From: Synechococcaceae cyanobacterium SM2_3_1
Lineage (GTDB): Bacteria > Cyanobacteriota > Cyanobacteriia > Thermostichales > Thermostichaceae
Assembly (NCBI GenBank): GCA_012030715.1
Contig: JAAUUJ010000001.1
Location: 1-64,000, forward strand
Length of the DNA: 64,000 bases
Direction of reading: 5' to 3'
In this document: positions 1 through 10,540 of the stretch, one piece after another
Position numbering within the stretch: the first letter of the stretch is position 1
Layout: the number at the start of each line of letters is the position of its first letter
Translations under genes and position numbers: made by a program
Notes under the pieces: model-generated
Told to the model about the DNA's origin: nothing
Database searches by the model: none
The model's input: the letters and a program-made list of their open reading frames with translations, nothing else

Positions 1-636
1 CTGTTCTGGCAACATGAAGATGATGCGTCACTGCCGCCAATGCCGGGCCGATGCCGTGGGTCTACTGGGCGAAGATCGCAGCCAGGAGTTCACCAAGGAC
101 AAGTTTATGGAGATGACTCCTGAGTACGATATCGACACTCGTCGAGAGGTGCATGAGGGAATCGCCAAGTTCAAGGCTGAACTGGAAGCTGCTAAGGCTG
201 CCAAGCAGTCAGCAAAGAAAACCAACACACCCAAGATCCTGGTGGCTGTGGCAACCAAGGGGGGCGGTATGGTTAACAAGCACTTCGGTCATGCCAAAGA
301 GTTCATGATCTATGAAGTGAATGCTGATGAAGCTATGTTCGTTGGCCACCGCAAGATCGAGCAGTACTGCCAAGGGGGGTACGGTGAAGAGGACAACATG
401 GCTGGTATCCTGCAAGCTCTTACCGATTGCAAGGCTGTATTGGTCTCCAAGATCGGCGACTGCCCCATGAAAAGCTGCGTGAAGCCGGTATTGAGGTGGT
501 TGAGGCCTTTGACGTGATCGAGACGGTGGCCATGAAGTACTACCAGACCTGGCTGACAGATCAAACCGTTGAAGTGCGGCAGCCCACTCAGACGGAACTG
601 CAGGCCAAGCTGGAGGCAGTACTGGCTCACTCCTAG
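1..636 (+). CDS. nifB: Nitrogenase cofactor biosynthesis protein NifB, 3' part only (5' end outside window); apparent -1 frameshift near 466-470
   Basis: Reads [30 protein letters not shown], then a NifX-like C-terminal domain ([14 protein letters not shown]...). It continues in another frame as [26 protein letters not shown]. Confidence 0.9.
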
Positions 637-724
637 ATTCCTCGCCCTTGCGATCGTCGCGCCTGCTTGATCCAGACCGCAAAGATTCTAGAAACCCGAG
701 TATTCATCGACAGGAGACTGAATC

Positions 725-1018
725 ATGGCACAGCTGACCGGACTAACTCGTGGGGGAACCCCCTGGATCCCGCAATTTATTGAAAGTATCGATTTTACCC
801 GTTGCATTGGCTGTGGCCGCTGCCTGAAAGCTTGTGGAAGGGGGGTCCTCAATCTCAAGGCTTTGAATGAAGAGGGAGAGTTTGTCGAGGACGAGGAAGA
901 AGAAGAAATTGAACGGAAGGTGATGGTGATTGCTAATGGCGAACTCTGTATTGGCTGCGAGGCCTGCTCGCGTGTTTGCCCAAAAGATTGCCAGACGCAT
1001 AGCCCATTACTGAACTAA
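725..1018 (+). CDS. fdxN: Nif-associated ferredoxin with two 4Fe-4S motifs
   Basis: [14 protein letters not shown] and [18 protein letters not shown]; located between nifB and nifS. Confidence 0.9.
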   Translation: MAQLTGLTRGGTPWIPQFIESIDFTRCIGCGRCLKACGRGVLNLKALNEEGEFVEDEEEEEIERKVMVIANGELCIGCEACSRVCPKDCQTHSPLLN

Positions 1019-1121
1019 GACCTGGTAGATCAGCGGAACGATTCTGATTCACTCTCTTGACCGCCTCCAATAGACCCTCAGCCGCTTCGATAATACGCTA
1101 CGGATTTCATCTGGAGTTGAA

Positions 1122-2324
1122 ATGAACACGATTATCTACCTGGATAACAATGCCACCACAGCAGTCGATCCAGCCGTATTGGAGGCAATGCTTCCCTACC
1201 TCACAACTCTTTATGGCAACCCCTCTTCCATGCATGCTTTTGGGGGGCAGGTGGGTAAGTCACTGAGGGCAGCCCGTGAGCAGGTTGCTGATCTGTTGGG
1301 CGCAGATCCCACTGAGATCCTATTCACCAGTTGTGGTAGTGAAGGCAATAACGCCGCTATCCGTGCTGCTCTCCAGGCCTTACCGGAAAGAAAGCACATC
1401 ATTACCACCCAAGTTGAACATGCAGCGGTGCTGAATGTCTGTAAGCAACTGGAAAAGCAGGGGTACCGCGTCACCTATCTCTCGGTTGATAAGCAGGGCA
1501 TGCTGGATCTGATGGAGCTGGAGGCTGCTCTCACCGGCGATACTGCCCTAGTTTCCACCATGGCCGCGAATAACGAGACGGGAGTTCTCTTTCCCATTGA
1601 ACAGATTGGGGCATTGGCAAAAGCGTATGGGGCCATTTTCCATGTGGATGCTGTTCAGGCTGTCGGCAAAATCCCGCTCAACATGGCCACAAGCACCATT
1701 GATATGCTTACCCTCTCTGGTCACAAGCTGCATGCCCCCAAGGGGATCGGGGCGCTGTATATCCGCCGAGGTGTTCGCTTCCGCCCCCTGTTAATTGGAG
1801 GGCACCAGGAACGTGGTCGGCGCGCAGGCACAGAGAATGTTGCAGGGATCATCGCTCTGGGTAAAGCTGCTGAAATCGCTCACTCTCACCTGCAGGATGA
1901 CTACGAACAACAGTTAAGGGATCGCCTTGAGGAAGGTCTGCTTGCTCAGATCCCCGATTGTGAAGTTAATGGTCACCCTGTCCAGCGCCTGCCCAACACC
2001 AGCAATCTTGGCTTCAAGTATATCGAAGGAGAAGCGATCCTGTTCTGGCTCAACCAGCATGGCATCTGTGCCTCTTCTGGATCCGCCTGTACTTCCGGCT
2101 CACTGGAACCCTCTCATGTCCTGCGGGCTATGGGTCTTCCCTACACGATTCTGCACGGCTCAATTCGCTTCAGCCTCTCCCGCTTTAATAGTCCAGCAGA
2201 CATTGATCAGGTCCTGACTGTGATGCCAGAAGTTGTAGCCAAGCTCCGGGCAATTTCACCGTTTAATAGCGATGCCGAAGATTGGCTTCAGGGTCGTGAA
2301 CAGGAGCTGGCTTTACACCGCTAA
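1122..2324 (+). CDS. nifS: Cysteine desulfurase NifS
   Basis: IYLDNNATTAVDP, SGHKLHAPKGIGALYIRRG and SSGSACTSGSLEPSHVLRAMG motifs; nif context. Confidence 0.95.
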   Translation: MNTIIYLDNNATTAVDPAVLEAMLPYLTTLYGNPSSMHAFGGQVGKSLRAAREQVADLLGADPTEILFTSCGSEGNNAAIRAALQALPERKHIITTQVEHAAVLNVCKQLEKQGYRVTYLSVDKQGMLDLMELEAALTGDTALVSTMAANNETGVLFPIEQIGALAKAYGAIFHVDAVQAVGKIPLNMATSTIDMLTLSGHKLHAPKGIGALYIRRGVRFRPLLIGGHQERGRRAGTENVAGIIALGKAAEIAHSHLQDDYEQQLRDRLEEGLLAQIPDCEVNGHPVQRLPNTSNLGFKYIEGEAILFWLNQHGICASSGSACTSGSLEPSHVLRAMGLPYTILHGSIRFSLSRFNSPADIDQVLTVMPEVVAKLRAISPFNSDAEDWLQGREQELALHR

Positions 2325-2381
2325 ATCGCCTCAATCGCAGTTCAGGATCTGCTTCAACCCATTACAGATAAGGATCGGACC

Positions 2382-3284
2382 ATGTGGGACTACAGTGAAA
2401 AGGTTTTGGAACTCTTCTACAATCCCAAAAACCAGGGGGTGATCGAGGATCAGCAGGAAGCAGGGATCCAGGTCGTGACCGGAGATGTGGGCAGTATTAC
2501 CTGTGGAGATGCCCTGCGATTGCACCTCAAGATCGACGTCGCAGCCGATCGGATTCTGGATGCCAGTTTTCAAACCTTCGGATGTACCAGTGCGATTGCC
2601 TCCTCCTCTGCCTTGACCGAATTGCTCAAAGGGTTGACCCTGGATGAGGCTTTAAAAATCTCCAACCGTGAAATCGCAGCTTATCTAGGGGGGTTGCCGG
2701 AAGCCAAGATGCACTGTTCCGTCATGGGGCAGGAGGCTTTGGAAGCCGCAATTTACAAATACCGTGGCCTTGCTCTAGAAATTCACGACGAGGATGAAAG
2801 CGCTCTGCTCTGCACCTGTTTCAGTATCAGTGAAAGCAAGATCCGCCGCACCATCCGTGAAAATGGCCTCACCGAAGCTGAGCAGGTCACGAATTACATC
2901 AAAGCAGGTGGCGGCTGTGGTTCCTGTCTAGCCCAGATTGATGATCTGATTGCTGAAGTCAGAGCTGAAATGCAGCAAGAGCAGCCCAATTCAGCTAGAG
3001 ATTCTGCCGATGCAATCCAGACCTCAGTGCAAAAGATCTCAGGGGCTCTGACCAATCTGCAAAAGATCACCTTGATTCAGCAGGTCATTGAAGAAGAGAT
3101 CCGGCCCGTGCTCATGGCCGATGGCGGGGATGTTGAGCTCTACGACGTGGAGGGAGATCAGGTCAAAGTCCAGCTAAAAGGAGCCTGTGGATCCTGTTCC
3201 TCCAGTACCGACACCCTCAAGGTTGCAATTGAAGCACGCCTGCAAGATCGTGTTCTGCCCAGTCTAGTTGTTGAAGCTGTTTAG
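2382..3284 (+). CDS. nifU: Fe-S scaffold protein NifU (NifU_N, BFD-type and NifU C-terminal domains)
   Basis: MWDYSEKVLELFYNPKNQG; CTCFSISESKIRRTIRENGLTEAEQV; GGDVELYDVEGDQVKVQLKGACGSCSSS. Confidence 0.95.
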   Translation: MWDYSEKVLELFYNPKNQGVIEDQQEAGIQVVTGDVGSITCGDALRLHLKIDVAADRILDASFQTFGCTSAIASSSALTELLKGLTLDEALKISNREIAAYLGGLPEAKMHCSVMGQEALEAAIYKYRGLALEIHDEDESALLCTCFSISESKIRRTIRENGLTEAEQVTNYIKAGGGCGSCLAQIDDLIAEVRAEMQQEQPNSARDSADAIQTSVQKISGALTNLQKITLIQQVIEEEIRPVLMADGGDVELYDVEGDQVKVQLKGACGSCSSSTDTLKVAIEARLQDRVLPSLVVEAV

Positions 3285-3416
3285 AAAGTGTTCATTTTCC
3301 AATGATGAAAATTACAGTTCGCCAACCCTTTTCTGTCGAGAGGGCCCCACCAACTCTCTTGGACCTGAGGATCTGAAAACCACTCTCTGTATCAGTTCTT
3401 CCCCCGACCCATTTGA

Positions 3417-4328
<912 letters not shown>

Positions 4329-4512
4329 CGCCCAGCTCAACAAATTGGCTGTTCTAGGACGACTGATGAACTGCTGCACTAGGCGAGATCCCCCCCACTC
4401 GTCCTTCCTGATCGCTTTGCAGTCCTTCCAACCAGGTTGTGGTCATCCCGTTCTCAAGAACAGCCTCCTTCCCTCCTGCATCCCTCTACCTACCCCATTC
4501 GAGAGGATCATT

Positions 4513-5952
4513 ATGACAACTGTTGAAGACAAGAAAAAGCTGATTGACCAGGTCCTGGAGGTTTATCCAGACAAGGCAAAGAAAAACCGGACCAAGCATC
4601 TAAATGTCTATGAAGAAGGCATGGCGGATTGTGGTGTAAAGTCCAACATCAAGTCGGTTCCTGGATCCATGACCACCCGAGGCTGTGCCTACGCCGGATC
4701 CAAAGGGGTGGTGTGGGGACCAGTGAAAGACATGATCCACATCAGTCATGGTCCTGTGGGTTGTGGCTACTACTCCTGGTCTGGTCGCCGCAATTACTAC
4801 ATTGGCACTACAGGTGTGGACACCTTCGGCACCATGCAATTCACCTCTGACTTCCAGGAACGTGACATTGTTTTTGGTGGTGATAAGAAACTGGGGAAAT
4901 TGATCCATGAGCTGGAGGAACTCTTCCCCCTCAGCAATGGGATTTCTATTCAATCTGAATGCCCCATTGGCCTGATCGGAGATGACATTGAAGCGGTTGC
5001 CAGGAAAACCAGCAAGGAAATTAATAAGACGGTTGTCCCCGTCCGCTGTGAAGGATTCCGCGGTGTCTCGCAATCTCTGGGTCACCACATTGCCAATGAT
5101 GCCATCCGAGACTGGGTATTCCCCAAAGCTAAAAAGACCGCTGAGGAGCTGGGATTTCAGTCCACTCCTTACGATGTAGCCATCATCGGTGACTACAACA
5201 TTGCGGGAGACGCCTGGTCCAGCCGCATTCTTTTGGAAGAGATCGGCTTGCGGGTGATCGCCCAGTGGTCTGGTGACGGCACATTGAAGGAGATGGAACT
5301 GACTCCCCTGGTGAAGCTGAACCTGGTCCACTGTTATCGCTCCATGAACTATATTTCTCGCCACATGGAGGAGACCTATGGGATTCCCTGGATCGAGTAC
5401 AACTTCTTTGGTCCCACCCAGATCGCCCAATCCCTGCGTAATATTGCTTCCCATTTTGATGAAACCATCCAGGCCAAAGCCGAGGCGGTGATTGCCAAGT
5501 ACCAACCCCAGGCCGATGCTGTGATCAGCAAATTCAAGCCCCGTTTAGAAGGAAAGACCGTGGCCCTGATGGTAGGAGGCCTCCGGCCCCGCCACGTTGT
5601 CCCTGCTTTTGTTGATCTGGGGATGGAGCTGGTCAGCACTGGGTATGAGTTTGGTCATAACGATGACTACAAACGCACCGCCCATTATGTAGAAAACGGG
5701 ACCGTGATCTATGATGACGTTTCCGGCTATGAGTTTGAACAACTCATTAAAGAGCTGAAGCCTGATCTGGTCGCCGCTGGAATTAAAGAGAAATATGTCT
5801 TCCAGAAAATGGCTCTTCCTTTCCGTCAGATGCACTCCTGGGATTATTCCGGCCCGTATCACGGTTATGACGGCTTTGCCATCTTTGCTAGAGATATGGA
5901 TCTTTCCCTCAACAGTCCTACCTGGGATCTGATCAAAGCTCCCTGGAAATAG
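4513..5952 (+). CDS. nifD: Nitrogenase MoFe protein alpha chain NifD, 479 aa; uninterrupted
   Basis: Start at [19 protein letters not shown] inside the longer [45 protein letters not shown]. Confidence 0.97.
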   Translation: MTTVEDKKKLIDQVLEVYPDKAKKNRTKHLNVYEEGMADCGVKSNIKSVPGSMTTRGCAYAGSKGVVWGPVKDMIHISHGPVGCGYYSWSGRRNYYIGTTGVDTFGTMQFTSDFQERDIVFGGDKKLGKLIHELEELFPLSNGISIQSECPIGLIGDDIEAVARKTSKEINKTVVPVRCEGFRGVSQSLGHHIANDAIRDWVFPKAKKTAEELGFQSTPYDVAIIGDYNIAGDAWSSRILLEEIGLRVIAQWSGDGTLKEMELTPLVKLNLVHCYRSMNYISRHMEETYGIPWIEYNFFGPTQIAQSLRNIASHFDETIQAKAEAVIAKYQPQADAVISKFKPRLEGKTVALMVGGLRPRHVVPAFVDLGMELVSTGYEFGHNDDYKRTAHYVENGTVIYDDVSGYEFEQLIKELKPDLVAAGIKEKYVFQKMALPFRQMHSWDYSGPYHGYDGFAIFARDMDLSLNSPTWDLIKAPWK

Positions 5953-6102
5953 ATGCGCTTCAAGTTACTCAATGGGGATCCTGTCTTTGTAGCCCCCCAA
6001 CAGTAGAAGTAATCAATCAATCGCGATGATCGGTGATCAAGCATCAAGCGCTGTAACCTCAGGATCCCTTTGTCCTACCCCCATCCCTCAAGGAGAATTA
6101 CC

Positions 6103-7638
6103 ATGCCTCAGAATGTGGAGAATATAAAAGATCACGCAACGCTGTTCCATGAGCCGGAATATCAAACCCTATTCGCCAACAAGCGTGAGTTTGAGGGAAT
6201 GGCTGCTGCCGATGAGGTCGCCCGTGTTGCTGAGTGGACCAAAACCTGGGAATACCGTGAAAAGAACTTTGAACGTCAGGCTCTTACCGTCAACCCTGCC
6301 AAAGCGTGTCAGCCCTTAGGAGCGATTCTGGCTGCGGTAGGTTTTGAAGGTACGCTTCCCTTTGTTCACGGATCTCAGGGCTGTGTGGCTTACTTCCGCA
6401 CCCACTTGACCCGCCACTTCAAAGAACCCTTCTCTGCTGTGTCTTCCTCCATGACTGAAGATGCTGCTGTCTTCGGTGGGTTAAAAAACATGTTGGATGG
6501 CTTGGAAAACAGCTATGCCCTCTACAATCCCAAGATGATCGCAGTCTGCACCACCTGCATGGCGGAGGTGATCGGGGATGACCTGTATTCCTTCATCTCC
6601 AATGCCAAAACCGAAGGCAGGATCCCTACAGAGTTACCTGTGCCCTTTGCTCACACCCCCAGTTTTGTCGGATCTCATGTGACAGGCTATGACAACATGC
6701 TCAAGGGGATCCTGCAAAATCTGACTGCGGGGAAGAAAGTTGACAACACCAATGGCAAAGTTAATGTCATCCCAGGATTTGATACCTACATGGGCAACTT
6801 GCGGGAGATCAAGCGGATCTTCTCCTTGTTTGATGTCCCCTTGACGTTGCTCGCAGACAACTCCGACTATCTGGATTCTCCCAATGATGGCGAGTTCCGC
6901 ATGTATCAGGGAGGCACTCCCTTAGAGGCCGCTGCAGATTCCATCAACGCTGAGGCCACCTTCTCACTTCAACGCTACACCACTGTCAAAACCCGAGCCT
7001 TTATTGAAGAGACCTGGGAACAGTCAACCCCCGTCTGCCGACCTGTAGGAATTCGGGGCACGGATGCCTTCCTGATGGAACTGTCGGAACTGACGGGCAA
7101 GCCCATCCCACGCCAGCTGGAAATCGAGCGAGGACGTGCAGTTGATGCCCTCACCGACTCCCAGGCCTGGATCCACGGCAAGCGTGTAGCTCTGTATGGT
7201 GATCCAGATCTGGTCATGGGGCTGTTGAGCTTCCTGTTAGAAGTGGGAGCCGAGCCAGTGCATATCGTGGTGACCAACAGTAACTCCGAGTTTGAAGCCG
7301 AAGCTAAAGAGTTACTGGAATCCAGTCCCTACGGTCGTGAAGCCACAGTTTGGGGTGGCAAAGATCTATGGCACATGCGCTCCTTGCTGTTTACCGAGCC
7401 CGTAGATCTGTTGATCGGCAACTCTTATGGGAAATACCTCTGGCGAGACACCCATACCCCGCTGGTGCGGATTGGCTATCCTATTTTTGATCGCCACCAT
7501 CTACACCGTTACTCCATTTATGGTTATGAAGGCACGATCAACCTGCTCAACTGGATTGTCAATACGCTTCTGGATGAGTTGGACCGCAATACGATCGTTC
7601 CATCGAAGACGGATATCTCCTACGATTTGATTCGCTAG
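6103..7638 (+). CDS. nifK: Nitrogenase MoFe protein beta chain NifK
   Basis: Start [11 protein letters not shown] after [54 protein letters not shown]. Confidence 0.97.
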   Translation: MPQNVENIKDHATLFHEPEYQTLFANKREFEGMAAADEVARVAEWTKTWEYREKNFERQALTVNPAKACQPLGAILAAVGFEGTLPFVHGSQGCVAYFRTHLTRHFKEPFSAVSSSMTEDAAVFGGLKNMLDGLENSYALYNPKMIAVCTTCMAEVIGDDLYSFISNAKTEGRIPTELPVPFAHTPSFVGSHVTGYDNMLKGILQNLTAGKKVDNTNGKVNVIPGFDTYMGNLREIKRIFSLFDVPLTLLADNSDYLDSPNDGEFRMYQGGTPLEAAADSINAEATFSLQRYTTVKTRAFIEETWEQSTPVCRPVGIRGTDAFLMELSELTGKPIPRQLEIERGRAVDALTDSQAWIHGKRVALYGDPDLVMGLLSFLLEVGAEPVHIVVTNSNSEFEAEAKELLESSPYGREATVWGGKDLWHMRSLLFTEPVDLLIGNSYGKYLWRDTHTPLVRIGYPIFDRHHLHRYSIYGYEGTINLLNWIVNTLLDELDRNTIVPSKTDISYDLIR

Positions 7639-7719
7639 GAATGAATTTCTTCAGGCGATTGATCCACTTCCATGATTGGTCGCCTCCATCAACTCCTTTT
7701 GCAGAGTGAGGAGCTACTC

Positions 7720-8850
7720 ATGTCCATGATCCGGATTAACGACACCACGCTCAGGGATGGTGAGCAGGCTGCAGGTGTGGCTTTTCAACTACAGGAAAAG
7801 GTCGCCATCGCAACTCTACTGGATGAAATGGGTGTACCAGAAATTGAAGTCGGTATCCCAGCTATGGGAGACGTGGAGATCGAAGCGATTCAGGCGATCC
7901 GCAGTCGGGGACTCAAGGCCGATCTACTGGGATGGAATCGTGCTGTGCGCAGGGATCTGGAAGCCTCTTTACAGGCTGGACTGCAGCGGGTCCATATCTC
8001 TGTGCCCGTGTCTGCGATTCAGATCAGCACCAAGTTTAAAGGGGACAGGCTGCGAATGATGCAGCAATTGCAGGAAAGCATTGGGTTTGCTATCGATCAA
8101 GGGTTGTGGGTCTCTGTCGGAGGGGAGGACGCTTCTCGTGCAGATCCAGGCTTTCTTGAGGAAGTTGCTCTCCTGGCCCAAGACCTGGGGGCCTCTCGGT
8201 TTCGCTTTTGCGACACGGTTGGAGTTTTAGATCCTTTCAGGACATTTGAACAGGTCAGCCGTTTGGTGCAGGCACTTAAGATTCCCGTAGAGATGCACAC
8301 CCATGATGATTTGGGGATGGCTACTGCAAATGCAATGGCTGGATTGCGTGCTGGCGCAACCTCTGTCAACACTACGGTTAATGGGTTAGGGGAACGAGCC
8401 GGGAATGCTCCCCTTGAGGAAATCATCATGGCCTTAAAACAAATTGAAGGCATTGATCTGGGAATACATACTCACTGTTTACGGGAACTCTCCCTCAAAG
8501 TCATCGAGGCTTCAGGGAGTCCTCTCCCCCCCTGGAAGGCAGTAGTGGGTGACAACAGCTTTGCCCATGAGTCAGGCATCCATACAGCTGGGGTGCTGCA
8601 AGACCCAAGGACTTACGAAGCCTTTGCTCCAGAAGAAGTGGGAGGCAGACGCCAATTCGTTATCGGCAAGCATTCCGGTCGTCATCTGTTAAAGGCAGTG
8701 TTGCAAGACAAGTCACCTCAACTGAATTCAGAAGAGCACATGGCGATCCTTCAGGAAGTGCGCCGAGTGGCAATGCAACAGAAACGAGGGATCACTGTAG
8801 AGGAACTGACCCAGTTAATCAATAAAGAGGAGTTAAGTTATGCGAGTTGA
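7720..8850 (+). CDS. nifV: Homocitrate synthase NifV
   Basis: INDTTLRDGEQAAGVAF; MHTHDDLGMATANAMAGLRAGATSVNTTVNGLGERAGNAPLEE; HESGIHTAG. Confidence 0.93.
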   Translation: MSMIRINDTTLRDGEQAAGVAFQLQEKVAIATLLDEMGVPEIEVGIPAMGDVEIEAIQAIRSRGLKADLLGWNRAVRRDLEASLQAGLQRVHISVPVSAIQISTKFKGDRLRMMQQLQESIGFAIDQGLWVSVGGEDASRADPGFLEEVALLAQDLGASRFRFCDTVGVLDPFRTFEQVSRLVQALKIPVEMHTHDDLGMATANAMAGLRAGATSVNTTVNGLGERAGNAPLEEIIMALKQIEGIDLGIHTHCLRELSLKVIEASGSPLPPWKAVVGDNSFAHESGIHTAGVLQDPRTYEAFAPEEVGGRRQFVIGKHSGRHLLKAVLQDKSPQLNSEEHMAILQEVRRVAMQQKRGITVEELTQLINKEELSYAS

Positions 8851-8989
8851 AATAAAATCTTTACATCATCAAAGCCACAGAATCCTACACTCTATACGAC
8901 AAGAATCACTGATGCAGATGAGAGGTTTAACTACCAGAGAAATTGTAAAACTACTACAACAAGAGGCCCTTGATTATGGCACCAGATGA
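8840..8989 (+). CDS. 49-aa small ORF overlapping the ends of nifV and nifZ; function unknown
   Basis: ATG at 8840 preceded by AGAGGAG with 7-nt spacing. Overlaps nifV by 11 nt and nifZ by 14 nt. Translation MRVEIKSLHHQSHRILHSIRQESLMQMRGLTTREIVKLLQQEALDYGTR. Below the length cutoff of the supplied ORF track. Confidence 0.6.
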   Translation: MRVEIKSLHHQSHRILHSIRQESLMQMRGLTTREIVKLLQQEALDYGTR

Positions 8990-9239
8990 ACTGGAATTAG
9001 ATCTCCCTCCTGCATTTGAGATCGGTGAGAAAGTTCGGGTCCGTAAACTGATTCGTAATGATGGCACCTTTCCCGGAAAGGAAATTGGTGAAACTCTTGC
9101 CAAAAAAGGAGAAGTTGGATACATCGTCTCCATAGGAACATTTCTACAAACATCCTATATCTATGCTGTCCATTTCCTGGGAACAGGATATGTAGTAGGA
9201 TGCCGCAAGAAAGAACTGGAATTAGCTGGAGCGAACTGA
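8976..9239 (+). CDS. nifZ: NifZ family protein
   Basis: Translation MAPDELELDLPPAFEIGEKVRVRKLIRNDGTFPGKEIGETLAKKGEVGYIVSIGTFLQTSYIYAVHF; nif context. Confidence 0.9.
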   Translation: MAPDELELDLPPAFEIGEKVRVRKLIRNDGTFPGKEIGETLAKKGEVGYIVSIGTFLQTSYIYAVHFLGTGYVVGCRKKELELAGAN

Positions 9240-9445
9240 TGAAAGTTATGTTGCGACGTGCTGCAAATGGCCACCTCTTGGCCTATGTAGCAAAAAAAGA
9301 TCTCGAAGAAGAGGTAGTGGCTGAGCAAGTAGAGGATCAAAACACAATCTTCACATTAGCTAATGGCTGGAAGTTAGCTGTTTTTGATCTTACTCACCCT
9401 TTGCAATTACCTCAAACCGTTGAAGCTAAACGATTAAGCGACTGA
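9239..9445 (+). CDS. nifT: NifT/FixU family protein
   Basis: MKVMLRRAANGHLLAYVAKKDLEEEV...; TGATG overlap with the nifZ stop. Confidence 0.9.
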   Translation: MKVMLRRAANGHLLAYVAKKDLEEEVVAEQVEDQNTIFTLANGWKLAVFDLTHPLQLPQTVEAKRLSD

Positions 9446-9511
9446 ATCAATGGGGTAGAGGATACCTGCATTGCCTGTGTGGATGGCTTGAGTGGCTTTC
9501 CTGAAGCCGAC
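9446..9511 (+). pseudogene. Relic of an IS256/mutator-type transposase (about 22 codons)
   Basis: In-frame translation after the nifT stop: INGVEDTCIACVDGLSGFPEA, resembling the IS256-family core G(V/I)xDILIAxVDGLKGFPEAI. Confidence 0.6.
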
Positions 9512-9576
9512 AGTCTATCTAATGACGCCGATGCAACGATGTCTGATCCACCTGTTTTTAGGGATGATGTCAGTAT

Positions 9577-10398
9577 TTATTGATCAGAAGCATCCTCAGT
9601 ATCAGGTTCTTTTTCCCATATACTTCCCTGCGGGGGAAGAGATCTAACCTGATAACTCTCTTCCGGTAGTTTAAGGGACTGTGGGATTAACAAGCTGCTA
9701 GTTTTGTAGTCCAGCAGAATAGAGTTAGTAAAGCTAATGGCCAGATAAAAGATCTCAGGCTTGGGGGATTTTGTGATTTTATCTTTCCATTCTAGAGCCT
9801 CTTCTAATTTACTCTCCAATTCATTTCTGATTATTTCTGCTTTTTCAATATCAACACTATGATCAGCTGAGTCTGTATTTAATCGGCGAATTAAAGAGTC
9901 TTTCTGTTTGATTTCTGCCTCTAATATAGAGATTGTAGCTTTTAATGCATCTAGACTTGTTACAGTTGTGATGCGTTCATTAAACGAGATCTTTTCATGG
10001 AGTAAAGCAGCTTTTTCTTCATTCAGTGCAGCGACCTTCTCATTAAGCAAAGCTGCTTTTTGATTTAACGATAGTATTGCCTGCTCGTTCTCAGATAGCT
10101 TGTGTTTAAGTTCCAGATCTTTTGTTTTAAGTTGTTCGTCTTTTGCTCTGATCTGTTCGTCTTTTAATTTAATCTGTTCATCTTTTGTTTTGATCTGATC
10201 ATCCTTCTCAGAAATCTTTTGAGTGAACAACCTATTCACATCACCGAGCTGCCTGGATATAGATTTGCTTCCCAGAGACGATGAGATAAGTAGGATCAAA
10301 CCAAATACTGCCAGAGTACCCCAATCAAAAATTGAAAGATTAGAGTGTTCCATAAGCCACGGCAGCGCATAGACTTGGATCCAATCCTGAGCAGACAT
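9577..10398 (-). CDS. Membrane-anchored coiled-coil protein with short tandem repeats
   Basis: N-terminal hydrophobic segment LAVFGLILLISSSLG, then repeats KDDQIKTKDEQIKLKDEQIRAKDEQLKTKD and LNQKAALLNEKVAALNEEKAALLHEK. Confidence 0.7.
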   Translation of the reverse strand: MSAQDWIQVYALPWLMEHSNLSIFDWGTLAVFGLILLISSSLGSKSISRQLGDVNRLFTQKISEKDDQIKTKDEQIKLKDEQIRAKDEQLKTKDLELKHKLSENEQAILSLNQKAALLNEKVAALNEEKAALLHEKISFNERITTVTSLDALKATISILEAEIKQKDSLIRRLNTDSADHSVDIEKAEIIRNELESKLEEALEWKDKITKSPKPEIFYLAISFTNSILLDYKTSSLLIPQSLKLPEESYQVRSLPPQGSIWEKEPDTEDASDQ

Positions 10399-10540
10399 AA
10401 TTGCAAACTGGTCAACATCTTGCTGATCTTACTCCAAACGAGCCAGCCGTTTCCTGTATGACCTGGCAAAGGAAACAGCCCACAAGTCAAACCTGTGAGC
10501 TGCTACCGAAAAGTGATTTTAGACTGGCTGTAAATTGGCC

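Noticed and set aside
209-682. Long antisense ORFs opposite nifB (209-682, 310-630)
   Set aside because: They lie opposite a strongly supported NifB frame and show no recognisable domain; typical GC-driven antisense ORFs.
4600-5505. 301-aa antisense ORF opposite nifD
   Set aside because: Mirrors codon structure of nifD; no independent start signal or domain.
4513-5952. Possible nifD excision element
   Set aside because: nifD reads through uninterrupted; no recombinase or att-like disruption.
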